NCBI GenBank assembly: GCA_017858295.1
Contig: JAFMBU010000008.1
Location: 1-27,180 of the forward strand
From: Porticoccaceae bacterium
Lineage (GTDB): Bacteria > Pseudomonadota > Gammaproteobacteria > Pseudomonadales > Porticoccaceae
Direction of reading: 5' to 3'
Length of the DNA stretch: 27,180 nt
This document shows, in pieces, positions 7,555 through 14,667 of this stretch. Below the pieces are notes generated by a model that ran no database searches, was not told the DNA's origin, and saw only the letters and a list, made by a program, of their open reading frames with translations. The position numbers and the translations under genes are program-made. Within the stretch, counting starts at the first letter, position 1. Each line of letters begins with the position of its first letter.

Positions 7555-8613
7555 AATAAGTGTCTGGTCGTCGAACACTGGATTGGGTGAGCGCTCTGCC
7601 CCGGCTTGAAAGACTTCAACAGACGCCGCAGCTTCTTTAATATCTTCAAAGCGAGCTATATGAAACAGGGCATCACCTTCATTGACCAGAGGAATATTAC
7701 TCCTGCCAATCACCAGCCCATTGTACTGTGCCGTGACGGGATAGTCTGTTGAGTCAAACAGGTCCGACGGATCTGAGATAACACCCAAGACATCACCGCT
7801 TCTTACCCTTGAACCCAGGGCCACGACCGCGCGCAGTATGCCGCTCTGCGGTGCTCGCTCCCAGCTGCTTGAGCGAGCAACAAAGGGTTCATGGCGCTTG
7901 CTGGGATTTTTTGTCCGTGGCAACATCGCCAGTTTGCGCATAATTGATAAAATACCGCGCACGCCGGCACGGATAGATAATTCGTCAAAACGCAGAGCCT
8001 CACCGGCTTCGTAGAGCAGCACTTTAACTCCGTACTCGTCAGCCGCCTGACGCAGTGAACCATCACGTAAATTAGAGTTGAGTAACACCGGAACCGAAAA
8101 AGCCTCAGCCAATTGTTTTGTCTCTGGGTCATCCAGATTGGCACGAATTTGTGGCAGGTTGGAGCGATGTACAGCTCCCGTATGCAAGTCGATACCATAA
8201 TCGCACTGTCGTACCACTTCCTGCAGAAAAGTATGTGCCAGCCTTGCGGCCAGTGAGCCTCGGCTGGAGCCTGGAAAAGAACGGTTCAGGTCACGCCTGT
8301 CTGGCAGGTAGCGAGAGTGCTGGATAATGCCAAATATATTTACCACAGGAATAACGATCAGCGTACCACGCAGGCGTTTCAGCACAGCGCTTTTTAGCAG
8401 GCGTCGGGCTATTTCAACACCATTCAGTTCATCGCCATGAATAGCAGCGCTAATAAACAGGGTTGGCCCGCTGGTTTTACCGCAGATAACCTGTAGCGGA
8501 ATATTGACATTTATATGGGTATATAACTTACCAATAGGTAGCTCAATAACGCCCCGTTCACCGGGCTGTATTGTGACCCCATTTATCGTCACTGGTTTAT
8601 TTTTGGTTGCCAT
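7552..8613 (-). CDS. Succinylglutamate desuccinylase/aspartoacylase family zinc hydrolase
   Basis: A 353-residue cytoplasmic metallo-hydrolase of the M14-like AstE/AspA family. Zinc ligands are visible as HGDE (His59, Glu62) and the His of DLHTG (His144). DLNRSFPG (108-115) gives substrate-binding residues and LLYEAGEA (Glu202) the catalytic Glu. The C-terminal third (about 240-335) is the beta-rich lid domain of the family. Members cut an acyl group from an acyl-amino acid or trim C-terminal residues. It follows rimK by 11 bp, so it is almost certainly co-transcribed with it, unlike true astE, which sits in an arginine catabolism operon. The context suggests work on glutamate tails or a related amide rather than succinylglutamate; this is inference. 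The ribosome site is weak (AAGGG 15 nt upstream). Confidence 0.88.
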   Translation of the reverse strand: MATKNKPVTINGVTIQPGERGVIELPIGKLYTHINVNIPLQVICGKTSGPTLFISAAIHGDELNGVEIARRLLKSAVLKRLRGTLIVIPVVNIFGIIQHSRYLPDRRDLNRSFPGSSRGSLAARLAHTFLQEVVRQCDYGIDLHTGAVHRSNLPQIRANLDDPETKQLAEAFSVPVLLNSNLRDGSLRQAADEYGVKVLLYEAGEALRFDELSIRAGVRGILSIMRKLAMLPRTKNPSKRHEPFVARSSSWERAPQSGILRAVVALGSRVRSGDVLGVISDPSDLFDSTDYPVTAQYNGLVIGRSNIPLVNEGDALFHIARFEDIKEAAASVEVFQAGAERSPNPVFDDQTLI

Positions 8614-8624
8614 AACCGTAACAG

Positions 8625-9536
8625 TTACCCTTTGCCGCGTGTGCGTGTTTTATGAGGTTTAGCGTTCTTCTCGATAAACTCGATAATCATTTTGGCGACA
8701 TCTTTTTGCGTCGCTTCTTCAATGCCTTTTAGTCCGGGCGAAGAGTTCACTTCCATCACCAGAGGGCCTCGACTGGATCGCAATAAATCGACACCGCACA
8801 CATTGAGCCCCATGATAGTCGCAGCCTTAACGGCTGTTTTACGTTCGGCAGATGATAGTTTGACTAGTTGCGCCGAACCACCACGATGCAGATTGGAACG
8901 AAACTCTCCCTCGGGGGCTGTCCTCTGCATGGCTGCAATAACCTTTCCTCCCACAACTAGGCAACGAATATCGCTGCCGCCAGCTTCTTTAATAAATTCT
9001 TGAATGAGGATGTTACTTTTCACCCCCATAAAGGCCTCAATAACACTTTCCGCCGCTTTTTTGGTCTCGGCCAGAACCACGCCAATACCCTGAGTACCTT
9101 CCAGCAGTTTAATCACCAAAGGTGCACCGCCGACCTCTCGAATCAAGCCTTTGACATCATCTGGTGAATTGGCAAAAGCGGTTACAGGTATGCCAACCCC
9201 TTTGCGGGACAATAGTTGGATGGAGCGTAATTTGTCTCGAGAGCGGGAAATTGCAACGGACTCGTTGACGCAATATGTGCCCATCATTTCAAACTGGCGC
9301 ACCACGGAGGTGCCATAAAAGCTTACCGAAGCGCCGATACGAGGGATAACCGCATCAAAGTCACCGGGATTAAATTCTTCATTTTTAAAGTGTATAGACG
9401 GATTCTCGGTCCCCATATCCATAAAACAGCGAATATGATCAATAACACGGACGTCGTGACCGCGTTCTTCAGCAGCTTCCACAAGACGCCGTGTGGAATA
9501 GAGTTTGGGATTCCGGGACAAAATGGCAATTTTCAT
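8625..9536 (-). CDS. rimK: RimK: alpha-L-glutamate ligase for ribosomal protein S6
   Basis: A 303-residue ATP-grasp ligase, the usual RimK length. It starts MKIAILSRNPKLYSTRRL, typical of RimK, from an ATG with an excellent AGGAGA site five nt away. The ATP-grasp core is visible: PLVIKLLEGTQGIGV (nucleotide-binding Lys and Gly loop), NILIQEFI, SDIRCLVVGGKVIAAM, and the metal-binding VMEVNSSPGLKGIE near residues 265-280. RimK adds glutamates to the C terminus of protein S6 and can form poly-alpha-glutamate, changing ribosome behaviour. A basic tail (KPHKTRTRGKG) ends the protein. It is the middle gene of a three-gene operon. rpsF is not in the window, so the S6 tail of this organism cannot be checked. 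Confidence 0.95.
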   Translation of the reverse strand: MKIAILSRNPKLYSTRRLVEAAEERGHDVRVIDHIRCFMDMGTENPSIHFKNEEFNPGDFDAVIPRIGASVSFYGTSVVRQFEMMGTYCVNESVAISRSRDKLRSIQLLSRKGVGIPVTAFANSPDDVKGLIREVGGAPLVIKLLEGTQGIGVVLAETKKAAESVIEAFMGVKSNILIQEFIKEAGGSDIRCLVVGGKVIAAMQRTAPEGEFRSNLHRGGSAQLVKLSSAERKTAVKAATIMGLNVCGVDLLRSSRGPLVMEVNSSPGLKGIEEATQKDVAKMIIEFIEKNAKPHKTRTRGKG

Positions 9537-9589
9537 GGGTTCTCCTAGGTTATTGGGTTCGGGCTTTAATCATTATGGACTGCAAAAAG

Positions 9590-10060
9590 TCACATTGAAG
9601 GGGAGCCTGAGAGATAAGATGCCGCTGGGTTGACACAATACAGGCCATTCAGGGCAGTGCGCCCAAGTAACAGTCGAAATTTCATCGTGTCACGATTGGT
9701 CAATGTCACCTCGATCGTCCGTTGCATATTGCCAATAATGACTGTTGTTTCTATGACAAAGCGCCGTTCTGCATGGCCACCGGAATCGGTGACCATACGC
9801 TCTTCCAACACTGCAGCATCACAGATAAGCGCGGTTTCACTGTCATTTTGATTGGGGTGAATGCCAAACTTGACGCGCTGCTCATCGCCCTTGTGATAGG
9901 GCTCAACGAAGTAGGCATGCAGGGCAGAGGTTCGTGCACCTGTATCAACTTTTGACTTAATCAGTGAAATTCCCAGGTGTGGCAGACTGACCCACTCACG
10001 CCAACCCAGGGTAATAAGTTCTGCTTGATTTGCTGATTGATGTGTCCTGTTGGCGCACAT
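9590..10060 (-). CDS. Retropepsin-like protease (PF05618 'ATP-dependent zinc protease', RimB-like)
   Basis: A 156-residue protein. KVDTGARTSALHA (residues 37-49) has the Asp-Thr-Gly-Ala active-site turn of retropepsins, and LLLGRTAL (130-137) matches the hydrophobic-hydrophobic-Gly-Arg element after the second half. The family name 'zinc protease' is historical. In Pseudomonas a protein of this family, RimB, is encoded with RimK and affects S6 glutamylation. Here it is the first gene of the operon, 53 bp before rimK. It is predicted cytoplasmic with no signal or membrane segment. The start ATG at 10060 has only an AGAG-like site. Family membership is clear; substrate and enzyme mechanism are not proven. 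Confidence 0.87.
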   Translation of the reverse strand: MCANRTHQSANQAELITLGWREWVSLPHLGISLIKSKVDTGARTSALHAYFVEPYHKGDEQRVKFGIHPNQNDSETALICDAAVLEERMVTDSGGHAERRFVIETTVIIGNMQRTIEVTLTNRDTMKFRLLLGRTALNGLYCVNPAASYLSGSPSM

Positions 10061-10347
10061 GGCAATAGGTCTCTAAAGGGATGAAATTTCGGCGCATCAT
10101 AGATGATTTGCACCTAGGTATATATAAAAATAATCGGGTGACTTTGGATGCTGATATGACGTCTAACAGGTTAATAATGCGAGCTTCGCGGCTACTTTTT
10201 GACACGACTTTGCAACAAACAGAAAGTGCAGAATCCTATGGGGGCAATCATTGCTCCAGGGGATTATTCAATCCTGTTCAAGGATTATAGGACGGTGCTT
10301 TCGCGGAATGATCGAGGATATAGGGAGTACTGTAAATCTAGGTGTCG

Positions 10348-10599
10348 CTAGTCGAAACGCAAAATTTCATCGATACTCAGACCGTGGGCCTTGGCTATTT
10401 TGAACAGCTGCCAGAGTGAGACAATGGCTTGGGGATCCTGCTCCATTCTCTGATACTGGCGCAGAGATAACTCGTAGTCCGCCATATCTTCTTGCACTAG
10501 GTGGCCACTTTTTCGCAGCGAGACGATTCGCTTCTGCAGTTTTTCCTGTAACTGCAAGAATTCATCGTAATAAGCAGAGTCTGCATTTGGGCGTTGCAT
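10348..10599 (-). CDS. Small XRE-type helix-turn-helix regulator
   Basis: An 83-residue protein. The segment RIVSLRKSGHLVQEDMADYE, followed by LSLRQYQRMEQDP and LFKIAKAHGLSIDEIL, follows the Cro/C1 (XRE) pattern: helix, turn, recognition helix, Glu-x-x-x-x-Pro-like spacing, then a closing helix. An N-terminal helix (about 10-30) is charged. There is no ligand-binding domain, so it probably acts as a simple repressor or activator. It is divergent from the lipoprotein gene across 235 bp that hold several dyads, which suggests shared or auto-regulation. The interval on its other side (10061-10347) has only a 6-bp hairpin at 10269-10285 and no gene I can support. No strong ribosome site precedes the ATG. 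Confidence 0.72.
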   Translation of the reverse strand: MQRPNADSAYYDEFLQLQEKLQKRIVSLRKSGHLVQEDMADYELSLRQYQRMEQDPQAIVSLWQLFKIAKAHGLSIDEILRFD

Positions 10600-10620
10600 A
10601 TCAGTTTGCTCAGATAACTA

Positions 10621-10649
10621 TTGACCTGGGACGCCAAGGTTGGCATATT
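10621..10649 (+). promoter_or_regulatory. Candidate sigma-70 promoter with a dyad in its spacer
   Basis: TTGACC (10621-10626), a 17-nt spacer, then CATATT (10644-10649), a 5/6 and 4/6 match to consensus. The spacer contains GCCAAGGTTGGC (10633-10644), a 12-bp dyad placed where a bound repressor would block polymerase. It begins 22 bp from the XRE gene start and reads toward the lipoprotein gene, giving a leader of about 180 nt. Not proven. Confidence 0.4.
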
Positions 10650-10733
10650 CGAAAACACAGCAACACGCCATGCCTGACGTCCTCCGTGACGAAATAACTG
10701 AATGTGAATCTGTAGACAGTGAAAACAATGGGG

Positions 10734-10748
10734 CTCTCTCAGAGAGAG
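10734..10748. repeat. 15-bp CT/GA dyad in the lipoprotein leader
   Basis: CTCTCTC and GAGAGAG are inverted around a single A. As DNA this is a compact operator-like dyad; as RNA the single-base loop is too tight, so only part would pair. Confidence 0.35.
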
Positions 10749-10770
10749 TCAAAGGAGCTATTTAATCAGC

Positions 10771-10812
10771 GCACTCTTTCTGAGCGCAGATCCAAACACA
10801 TTTAAAGAGTGC
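10771..10812 (+). promoter_or_regulatory. Leader hairpin just before the lipoprotein start
   Basis: GCACTCTTT (10771-10779) and AAAGAGTGC (10804-10812) are a perfect 9-bp inverted repeat with a 24-nt loop, ending one base before the ATG at 10814 and 7 nt before the AAGGAG site. It could tune access of ribosomes or bind a regulator. Confidence 0.4.
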
Positions 10813-10819
10813 AATGCAC

Positions 10820-10825
10820 AAGGAG
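10820..10825 (+). promoter_or_regulatory. Ribosome binding site that favours the GTG start at 10835
   Basis: AAGGAG lies 9 nt before GTG at 10835. The upstream ATG at 10814 overlaps this region and has no comparable site, so the GTG is preferred. Confidence 0.55.
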
Positions 10826-10834
10826 TCAAAACCA

Positions 10835-11269
10835 GTGACAATTCAGCTACAAAAAAAACTGATAGCCATCAGCCTAATACTTGCCGGAACCCTAGCACTA
10901 CTAGGTTGCGCAAATAACTCATCACAACCCAATTATGATCTGGATACCTATACCCTGGGGCGCAGTGCGGTATTCACCCAACGTGAGCTCATTAACGAAC
11001 AGCTCAAAGATCCCGCCGAAGTCAATACCCAAGTCCGCGACACATTGTTGTATAACTACTGTGATCTGGTGGCACGGGATTCAATCTACGTATCCCAGGA
11101 CAACCTTCCCCAACAGTGCAGGCCTCTCAGCCACGAACAGCAGCCCCTAGATAACAACCAACGCCAATGTGCCTATAACTACCATATCTGTATCAAGGCC
11201 TGCCCACTGCGCACTAATGATTGCCAACCCTGTATTGAGCGTGCCAAACGGTGCCTGGCGACTCCCTAG
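10835..11269 (+). CDS. Cysteine-rich lipoprotein of unknown function
   Basis: From the GTG at 10835 the product is 144 residues, opening MTIQLQKKLIAISLILAG and ending its signal at LLGC (lipid Cys 25). A start at the ATG at 10814 would add seven residues. The mature N-terminal half is polar. The C-terminal half carries eight Cys spread over about 65 residues, including CXXXXXC and CXXC spacings (for example NDCQPC), suggesting disulfides or metal binding in the periplasm. No family is recognised. It is monocistronic, has a long structured leader, and lies opposite the XRE regulator, which may control it. Confidence 0.75.
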   Translation: MTIQLQKKLIAISLILAGTLALLGCANNSSQPNYDLDTYTLGRSAVFTQRELINEQLKDPAEVNTQVRDTLLYNYCDLVARDSIYVSQDNLPQQCRPLSHEQQPLDNNQRQCAYNYHICIKACPLRTNDCQPCIERAKRCLATP

Positions 11270-11321
11270 AAAAGCTCCCTAAAAAAGCTCACAAGAAAGG
11301 CCGCCTAACAACCTAACTCAC

Positions 11322-11957
11322 CTATGCCGCGTCAGACCCGTAGGCATAAAATCCACCGCGCTTAAGGGCAGCCTTATAGGCTGGACGCTGCTGCATGCGC
11401 TGGCGATAGGCGGCGATATTCGGCAGGTTTTCTAAGGAATAGAGCAGTGGTGTAATCTCAACCACAAATGAGAGCTGAATATCGGCAGCAGAAAAACAGT
11501 TATCCACCAACCAGTCGACTCCCTGCAGTGAATTCTCTATATAGCCGAGATGACGCTGCAGCTCGTCACTGATCCGCGGTTGCAGTGATGCACCGGCGTC
11601 ACCTAGGCGCGCCGTATACATCTTTAGCATCATCGGCAGCATCGCACTGCCCTCAGCATAGTGCAGCCACTGCAGGTACTGCTCATAGCTATCAGTGCCT
11701 GTTGTCGGCTGCAAACGGCCGGCGCCATAGTGGCGCACGATATAGTCAATGATCGCGCCGGACTCAATAATAGTTGCTTGGCCATCAGTCAAAACCGGAG
11801 ACTTACCCAGAGGATGAACCTGTTCCAACTCCGCTGGTGCAAGATTGGTCACTGCATCGCGCTGATAAGTTTTTAATTGATACTCTAGGCCGAGTTCTTC
11901 GAGTAACCAGAGGATGCGTTGCGAGCGGGAATTATTTAAATGATGGACAGTCAACAT
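11322..11957 (-). CDS. Glutathione S-transferase family protein
   Basis: A 211-residue cytosolic protein of normal GST length. The N-terminal thioredoxin-like domain shows NNSRSQRILWLLEELG (residues 8-23), where a Ser of the NSRS segment is the likely catalytic or thiol-stabilising residue, then HPLGKSPVL with the conserved cis-Pro, and ESGAIIDYI, the glutathione gamma-glutamyl-binding Glu-Ser pair. The C-terminal helical domain includes VDNCFSAADIQLSFV, the usual N-capping box and Asp. The substrate cannot be predicted. It is convergent with the Cys-rich lipoprotein gene and appears monocistronic. The 226 bp upstream (11958-12183) hold only short dyads such as GAGTTGG/CCAACTC at 12060-12097. 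Confidence 0.92.
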   Translation of the reverse strand: MLTVHHLNNSRSQRILWLLEELGLEYQLKTYQRDAVTNLAPAELEQVHPLGKSPVLTDGQATIIESGAIIDYIVRHYGAGRLQPTTGTDSYEQYLQWLHYAEGSAMLPMMLKMYTARLGDAGASLQPRISDELQRHLGYIENSLQGVDWLVDNCFSAADIQLSFVVEITPLLYSLENLPNIAAYRQRMQQRPAYKAALKRGGFYAYGSDAA

Positions 11958-12183
11958 AGCTGAGACTCTAGTAGGAAAGATTGGCTACTGCTCTTAGGGG
12001 CAGTTCATTGCGCTGGATAGCCAGCTGCAAAACCAGTATACCTAAAAACTGGCCAAGTAGAGTTGGGCCTGCTGCATATAACACCTAAAGCCAACTCAAC
12101 AGCCTTGGGTCGCATCAAATAATTGTTCTCTGATATTAACCGCTGTAAGCTAGGGCCTCGTCTGAATCCGCTCTGAGATTATC

Positions 12184-13092
12184 TTGCCCAAAGCCTTTGT
12201 CTACCCAGCGTTGCGCTCAACTCGCAACAATTTTAAATGCCCCAGCTGCGATCAAGCTTTGATCCTCCAGGAGGATACGCAACCTCGCACTTACAGGTGT
12301 AACAATAAGCACAGCTTTGATCTGGCCCGCGAGGGTTATCTCAATCTGTTGTTGGCCCAGCACAAGCGCAGCCGCAATCCCGGAGACAGCGACGAGATGA
12401 TTCGCAGCCGCCAGCGTTTTTTAAATGCCGGCTACTATCAGCCCTTATCCGACGCCATTGTGGCCGCCGTCAGCAAAGCCGCAAGCGGGCCTGAGCAGAC
12501 AGTTTTAGATCTTGGCTGTGGTGAGGGCTACTATATGCAGCAGTTGCGTATAGCTTTTAATTTGAGAGCTTCTGATTTAAAAAAAGAACCAGCCAAGCTT
12601 AAACTGCTGGGCATGGATATCTCCAAATTCGCCGTGCGCCTAGCGGCAAAACGCAAGATGGATGCCCGTCTCGCAGTTGACAGTGTCTACAATATCCCGT
12701 TATTTGAAAATCGTGTCGACACGGCTATTTCAGTGTTTTCACCGATCAGTGTCGAAGAGACGGCCCGGGTACTTAAACCCGGTGGTCAGTTAATTATGGT
12801 GGGCCCGGGCACAGACCATTTGTCGGGACTCACATCCCTAATCTATGAGCAGTCCCTTCCCCATGGCGGCAATACGGCGAGTCTAGAAAAGGCGTCGCAA
12901 TTTAACCTCCTAGAACAGATTGAAATCAAGCAGTCCATTGTAGTCAGCGGCAGCGATATTCTTGACCTGTTGAAGATGACGCCCTACTACTGGCACAGTC
13001 GTCCGGAGCAGCAAGAGATGCTGGCCGAGCTGGATAAACTAGAAACAGCTATTCACTTCTATATTAATATTTATCAGAATCAAACTGCTTAA
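12184..13092 (+). CDS. rlmA: RlmA-like 23S rRNA (guanine-N1) methyltransferase
   Basis: A 302-residue SAM-dependent methyltransferase. The N-terminal zinc finger uses Cys19, Cys22, Cys39 and His43, followed by the typical FDLAREGYLNLLLAQHKRS segment. SAM motif I is VLDLGCGEGYY (107-117), and HKRSRNPGDS and MTPYYWHSRP match RlmA signatures. RlmA methylates G745 of 23S rRNA in helix 35 in Gram-negative bacteria. An insertion of about 15 residues sits between motif I and GMDISKFA compared with the E. coli protein as I recall it. The reading frame begins at TTG (12184) without a good ribosome site; the extra N-terminal 17 residues are unusual and the true start is uncertain. The kinase gene follows 39 bp downstream. 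Confidence 0.88.
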   Translation: MPKAFVYPALRSTRNNFKCPSCDQALILQEDTQPRTYRCNNKHSFDLAREGYLNLLLAQHKRSRNPGDSDEMIRSRQRFLNAGYYQPLSDAIVAAVSKAASGPEQTVLDLGCGEGYYMQQLRIAFNLRASDLKKEPAKLKLLGMDISKFAVRLAAKRKMDARLAVDSVYNIPLFENRVDTAISVFSPISVEETARVLKPGGQLIMVGPGTDHLSGLTSLIYEQSLPHGGNTASLEKASQFNLLEQIEIKQSIVVSGSDILDLLKMTPYYWHSRPEQQEMLAELDKLETAIHFYINIYQNQTA

Positions 13093-13131
13093 TAGAAACC
13101 GCCAATATAAACCCTTTTAAAAGCACCTAAT

Positions 13132-14013
13132 ATGAGCCCCGCAGAGCAACAGTTTCTAAGCCGCAACAAACTCCCAGAGAGCTACCTAATTAGTGCCGAG
13201 AAATGGTTTTCACCACTACTGGAGAAATATAAAACAACTCGGGATCGGCCATTAATTATTGGCATTAATGGCTCTCAGGGTTCTGGAAAATCGACTCTAG
13301 CTGACTATCTCTGCACCATGCTCAGTGAGCGTTACCAATTGCGTTGTGTCTCTCTATCACTGGATGATTTTTACCTGACAAAACTAGAGCGCCAGCAGTT
13401 GGCGCGTCAGGTACATCCGCTGCTGGAAACTCGTGGCGTCCCCGGCACCCACGACGTTCCTCTGGCCCTAGAGACCATTGCAAAGTTAGTCGATGGATCT
13501 GCAGAAACCCTTATTCCACGCTTCGATAAAAGCCAAGATGACCGAATGCCTGAAGCCCAGTGGGACCGCATTAACGGGGCTGTAGATATTATTGTCTTTG
13601 AAGGCTGGTGTGTCGGTGCTCGGGCCCAGACTGAGGAGCAATTAGTTGAGCCGCTAAATGCTCTTGAGGCGGAACAGGATGCAGACCGCCTCTGGCGTAC
13701 CAGTGTCAATCAAACCTTGGCTGGGGAATACCAGACGCTGTTTGGTCTGCTCGATGAGTTAATTATGTTGCAGGCGCCCTCTTTTGAAACCGTGTATAAC
13801 TGGCGTCTTGAACAGGAAGAAAAGATGATTGCACGCCTAGGTAAGTCAACCAGTGATGGGCATCATGGCATTATGTCAGCCAGTCAGATAAGCGAGTTTA
13901 TCGCCCACTATCAGCGTATTACCGAGCACAGCCTAAGGGAAATGCCTGAGCGCGCAGATCATCTATATAAGTTGGACAGTCAACGACAGATCATTGGCTA
14001 CCTGTACAAATAG
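13132..14013 (+). CDS. P-loop kinase of the D-glycerate 3-kinase/Tda10 family (COG4240)
   Basis: A 293-residue soluble kinase. The Walker A loop is GSQGSGKST (47-55). LSLDDFYLTK (about 75-84) resembles the substrate-binding Asp-Asp-Phe-Tyr segment of the phosphoribulokinase/uridine kinase-like group, and VFEGWCVG is the acidic Walker B-like segment. The C-terminal region contains a Glu/Arg-rich helix pair, as in plant GLYK and yeast Tda10. The family includes plant D-glycerate 3-kinase, but bacterial substrates are seldom tested, so the glycerate assignment is provisional. It lies 39 bp after rlmA on the same strand, which suggests co-transcription, and is convergent with the CBS-domain gene 28 bp away. 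No strong ribosome site is visible before the ATG. Confidence 0.82.
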   Translation: MSPAEQQFLSRNKLPESYLISAEKWFSPLLEKYKTTRDRPLIIGINGSQGSGKSTLADYLCTMLSERYQLRCVSLSLDDFYLTKLERQQLARQVHPLLETRGVPGTHDVPLALETIAKLVDGSAETLIPRFDKSQDDRMPEAQWDRINGAVDIIVFEGWCVGARAQTEEQLVEPLNALEAEQDADRLWRTSVNQTLAGEYQTLFGLLDELIMLQAPSFETVYNWRLEQEEKMIARLGKSTSDGHHGIMSASQISEFIAHYQRITEHSLREMPERADHLYKLDSQRQIIGYLYK

Positions 14014-14031
14014 TGTGCCGGCCAACTAAGC

Positions 14032-14047
14032 GCTTAAACGATTAAGC
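14032..14047. repeat. Small hairpin across the convergent gene ends
   Basis: GCTTAA and TTAAGC form a 6-bp stem around ACGA, spanning the CBS gene stop and overlapping a 10-bp palindrome (TAAGCGCTTA, 14027-14036). No T-run follows, so it is at most a weak two-way terminator. Confidence 0.25.
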
Positions 14048-14452
14048 CGCCACATTGGCAAACTGGCTAACCACTGTGAGCAGTTGTCGGCAGGTTATCT
14101 GCCCGACTAATTTGCCCTTATCCACAACCGGAAGGCGACGGTGTCCCTGCTTGATCATAAAGTCTGCCACATCCACTACATCCGCATGCAACTTACAGGA
14201 GTCCACCTCTTCGGTCATATAATCGCGGACACTGCCTATATCACTATTGTTGTTATAGCTGGCATTGAGAATAGCTCTGAGACAATCTAGCTCTGACAGC
14301 ACACCTAGCAGTGTACTCTGCTCATCCACCACGCAGACACCGGACACTTTGTGCTCAACAATTAGTTCGATGGCATCAAAGACATTATCAGTTGCAGATA
14401 CACTTAACGGGTTGCGCGACATGTAGTCGCTTAAATCAACAGAACGCAGCAT
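14042..14452 (-). CDS. Two-CBS-domain protein
   Basis: A 136-residue protein made almost wholly of a CBS pair (Bateman module). The first CBS spans about 8-65, with MSRNPLSVSATDNVFDAIEL and GVCVVDEQSTLLGVLSELD. The second spans about 70-130, with DYMTEEVDSCKLHADVVDVA and HRRLPVVDKGKLVGQIT. Such modules bind adenine nucleotides or other adenosyl ligands and usually report energy state. The start at the ATG at 14452 is supported by AAGGGG six nt before it; an upstream frame opening with TTG at 14518 only translates the tandem repeat. No partner domain is fused, so it would act by binding another protein. It lies downstream of the purA terminator and has its own AT-rich upstream region. Confidence 0.85.
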   Translation of the reverse strand: MLRSVDLSDYMSRNPLSVSATDNVFDAIELIVEHKVSGVCVVDEQSTLLGVLSELDCLRAILNASYNNNSDIGSVRDYMTEEVDSCKLHADVVDVADFMIKQGHRRLPVVDKGKLVGQITCRQLLTVVSQFANVAA

Positions 14453-14544
14453 AAAATTCCCCTTAATAAACCGCTTAATCGACCTCTTAATATTCCTAAT
14501 AGTAAACCTTTTAGCCAATCTTTTAGCAAATCTATTAGCAAACC
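14453..14544 (-). repeat. Degenerate 12-bp tandem repeat upstream of the CBS gene
   Basis: On the minus strand the segment divides without gaps into 12-bp units, each beginning G(A/G): GGTTTGCTAATA, GATTTGCTAAAA, GATTGGCTAAAA, GGTTTACTATTA, GGAATATTAAGA, GGTCGATTAAGC, GGTTTATTAAGG, then GGAATTTT running into the ATG. The first three units are closest. The last full unit supplies the AAGGGG ribosome site. No sequence elsewhere in the window is known to me to carry this repeat. Confidence 0.8.
14459..14464 (-). promoter_or_regulatory. Ribosome binding site of the CBS gene
   Basis: AAGGGG on the minus strand, six nt before the ATG at 14452. It decides the start and lies in the tandem repeat. 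Confidence 0.8.
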
Positions 14545-14561
14545 ATAATTTATATTCTAGC

Positions 14562-14592
14562 CTGAATATACAGTCTTAGTGTAATTTTGTCC
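14562..14592 (-). promoter_or_regulatory. Possible sigma-70 promoter of the CBS gene
   Basis: On the minus strand AGGACA, an 18-nt spacer and TATATT precede the tandem repeat. This is a 4/6 and 5/6 match in AT-rich DNA between the purA terminator and the repeat, so it would place the whole repeat in the transcribed leader. Weak evidence. Confidence 0.3.
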
Positions 14593-14617
14593 TTAGCGGG
14601 ATTTTTCACTGGGGCAC

Positions 14618-14643
14618 AAAAAAGGCCTCCAAGAGGAGGCCTT
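14618..14643 (-). terminator. Intrinsic terminator after purA
   Basis: On the minus strand AAGGCCTCC, loop TCTT, GGAGGCCTT, continuing into a run of six T. The 9-bp GC-rich stem lies 25 bp past the purA stop and ends the yjeT-hisZ-purA transcript. Confidence 0.92.
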
Positions 14644-14667
14644 CTTATGCTCGGTACAACTTATCCC

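Noticed and set aside
10081..10290. Plus-strand frame of 69 residues upstream of the protease gene
   Set aside because: No ribosome site, no recognisable domain, and it overlaps the leader region of the opposite operon.
14453..14518. N-terminal extension of the CBS protein
   Set aside because: It starts at TTG and merely translates the tandem repeat; the ATG at 14452 has a strong ribosome site.
14453..14544. CRISPR array
   Set aside because: The 12-bp units are contiguous without spacers and too short and variable for CRISPR repeats.
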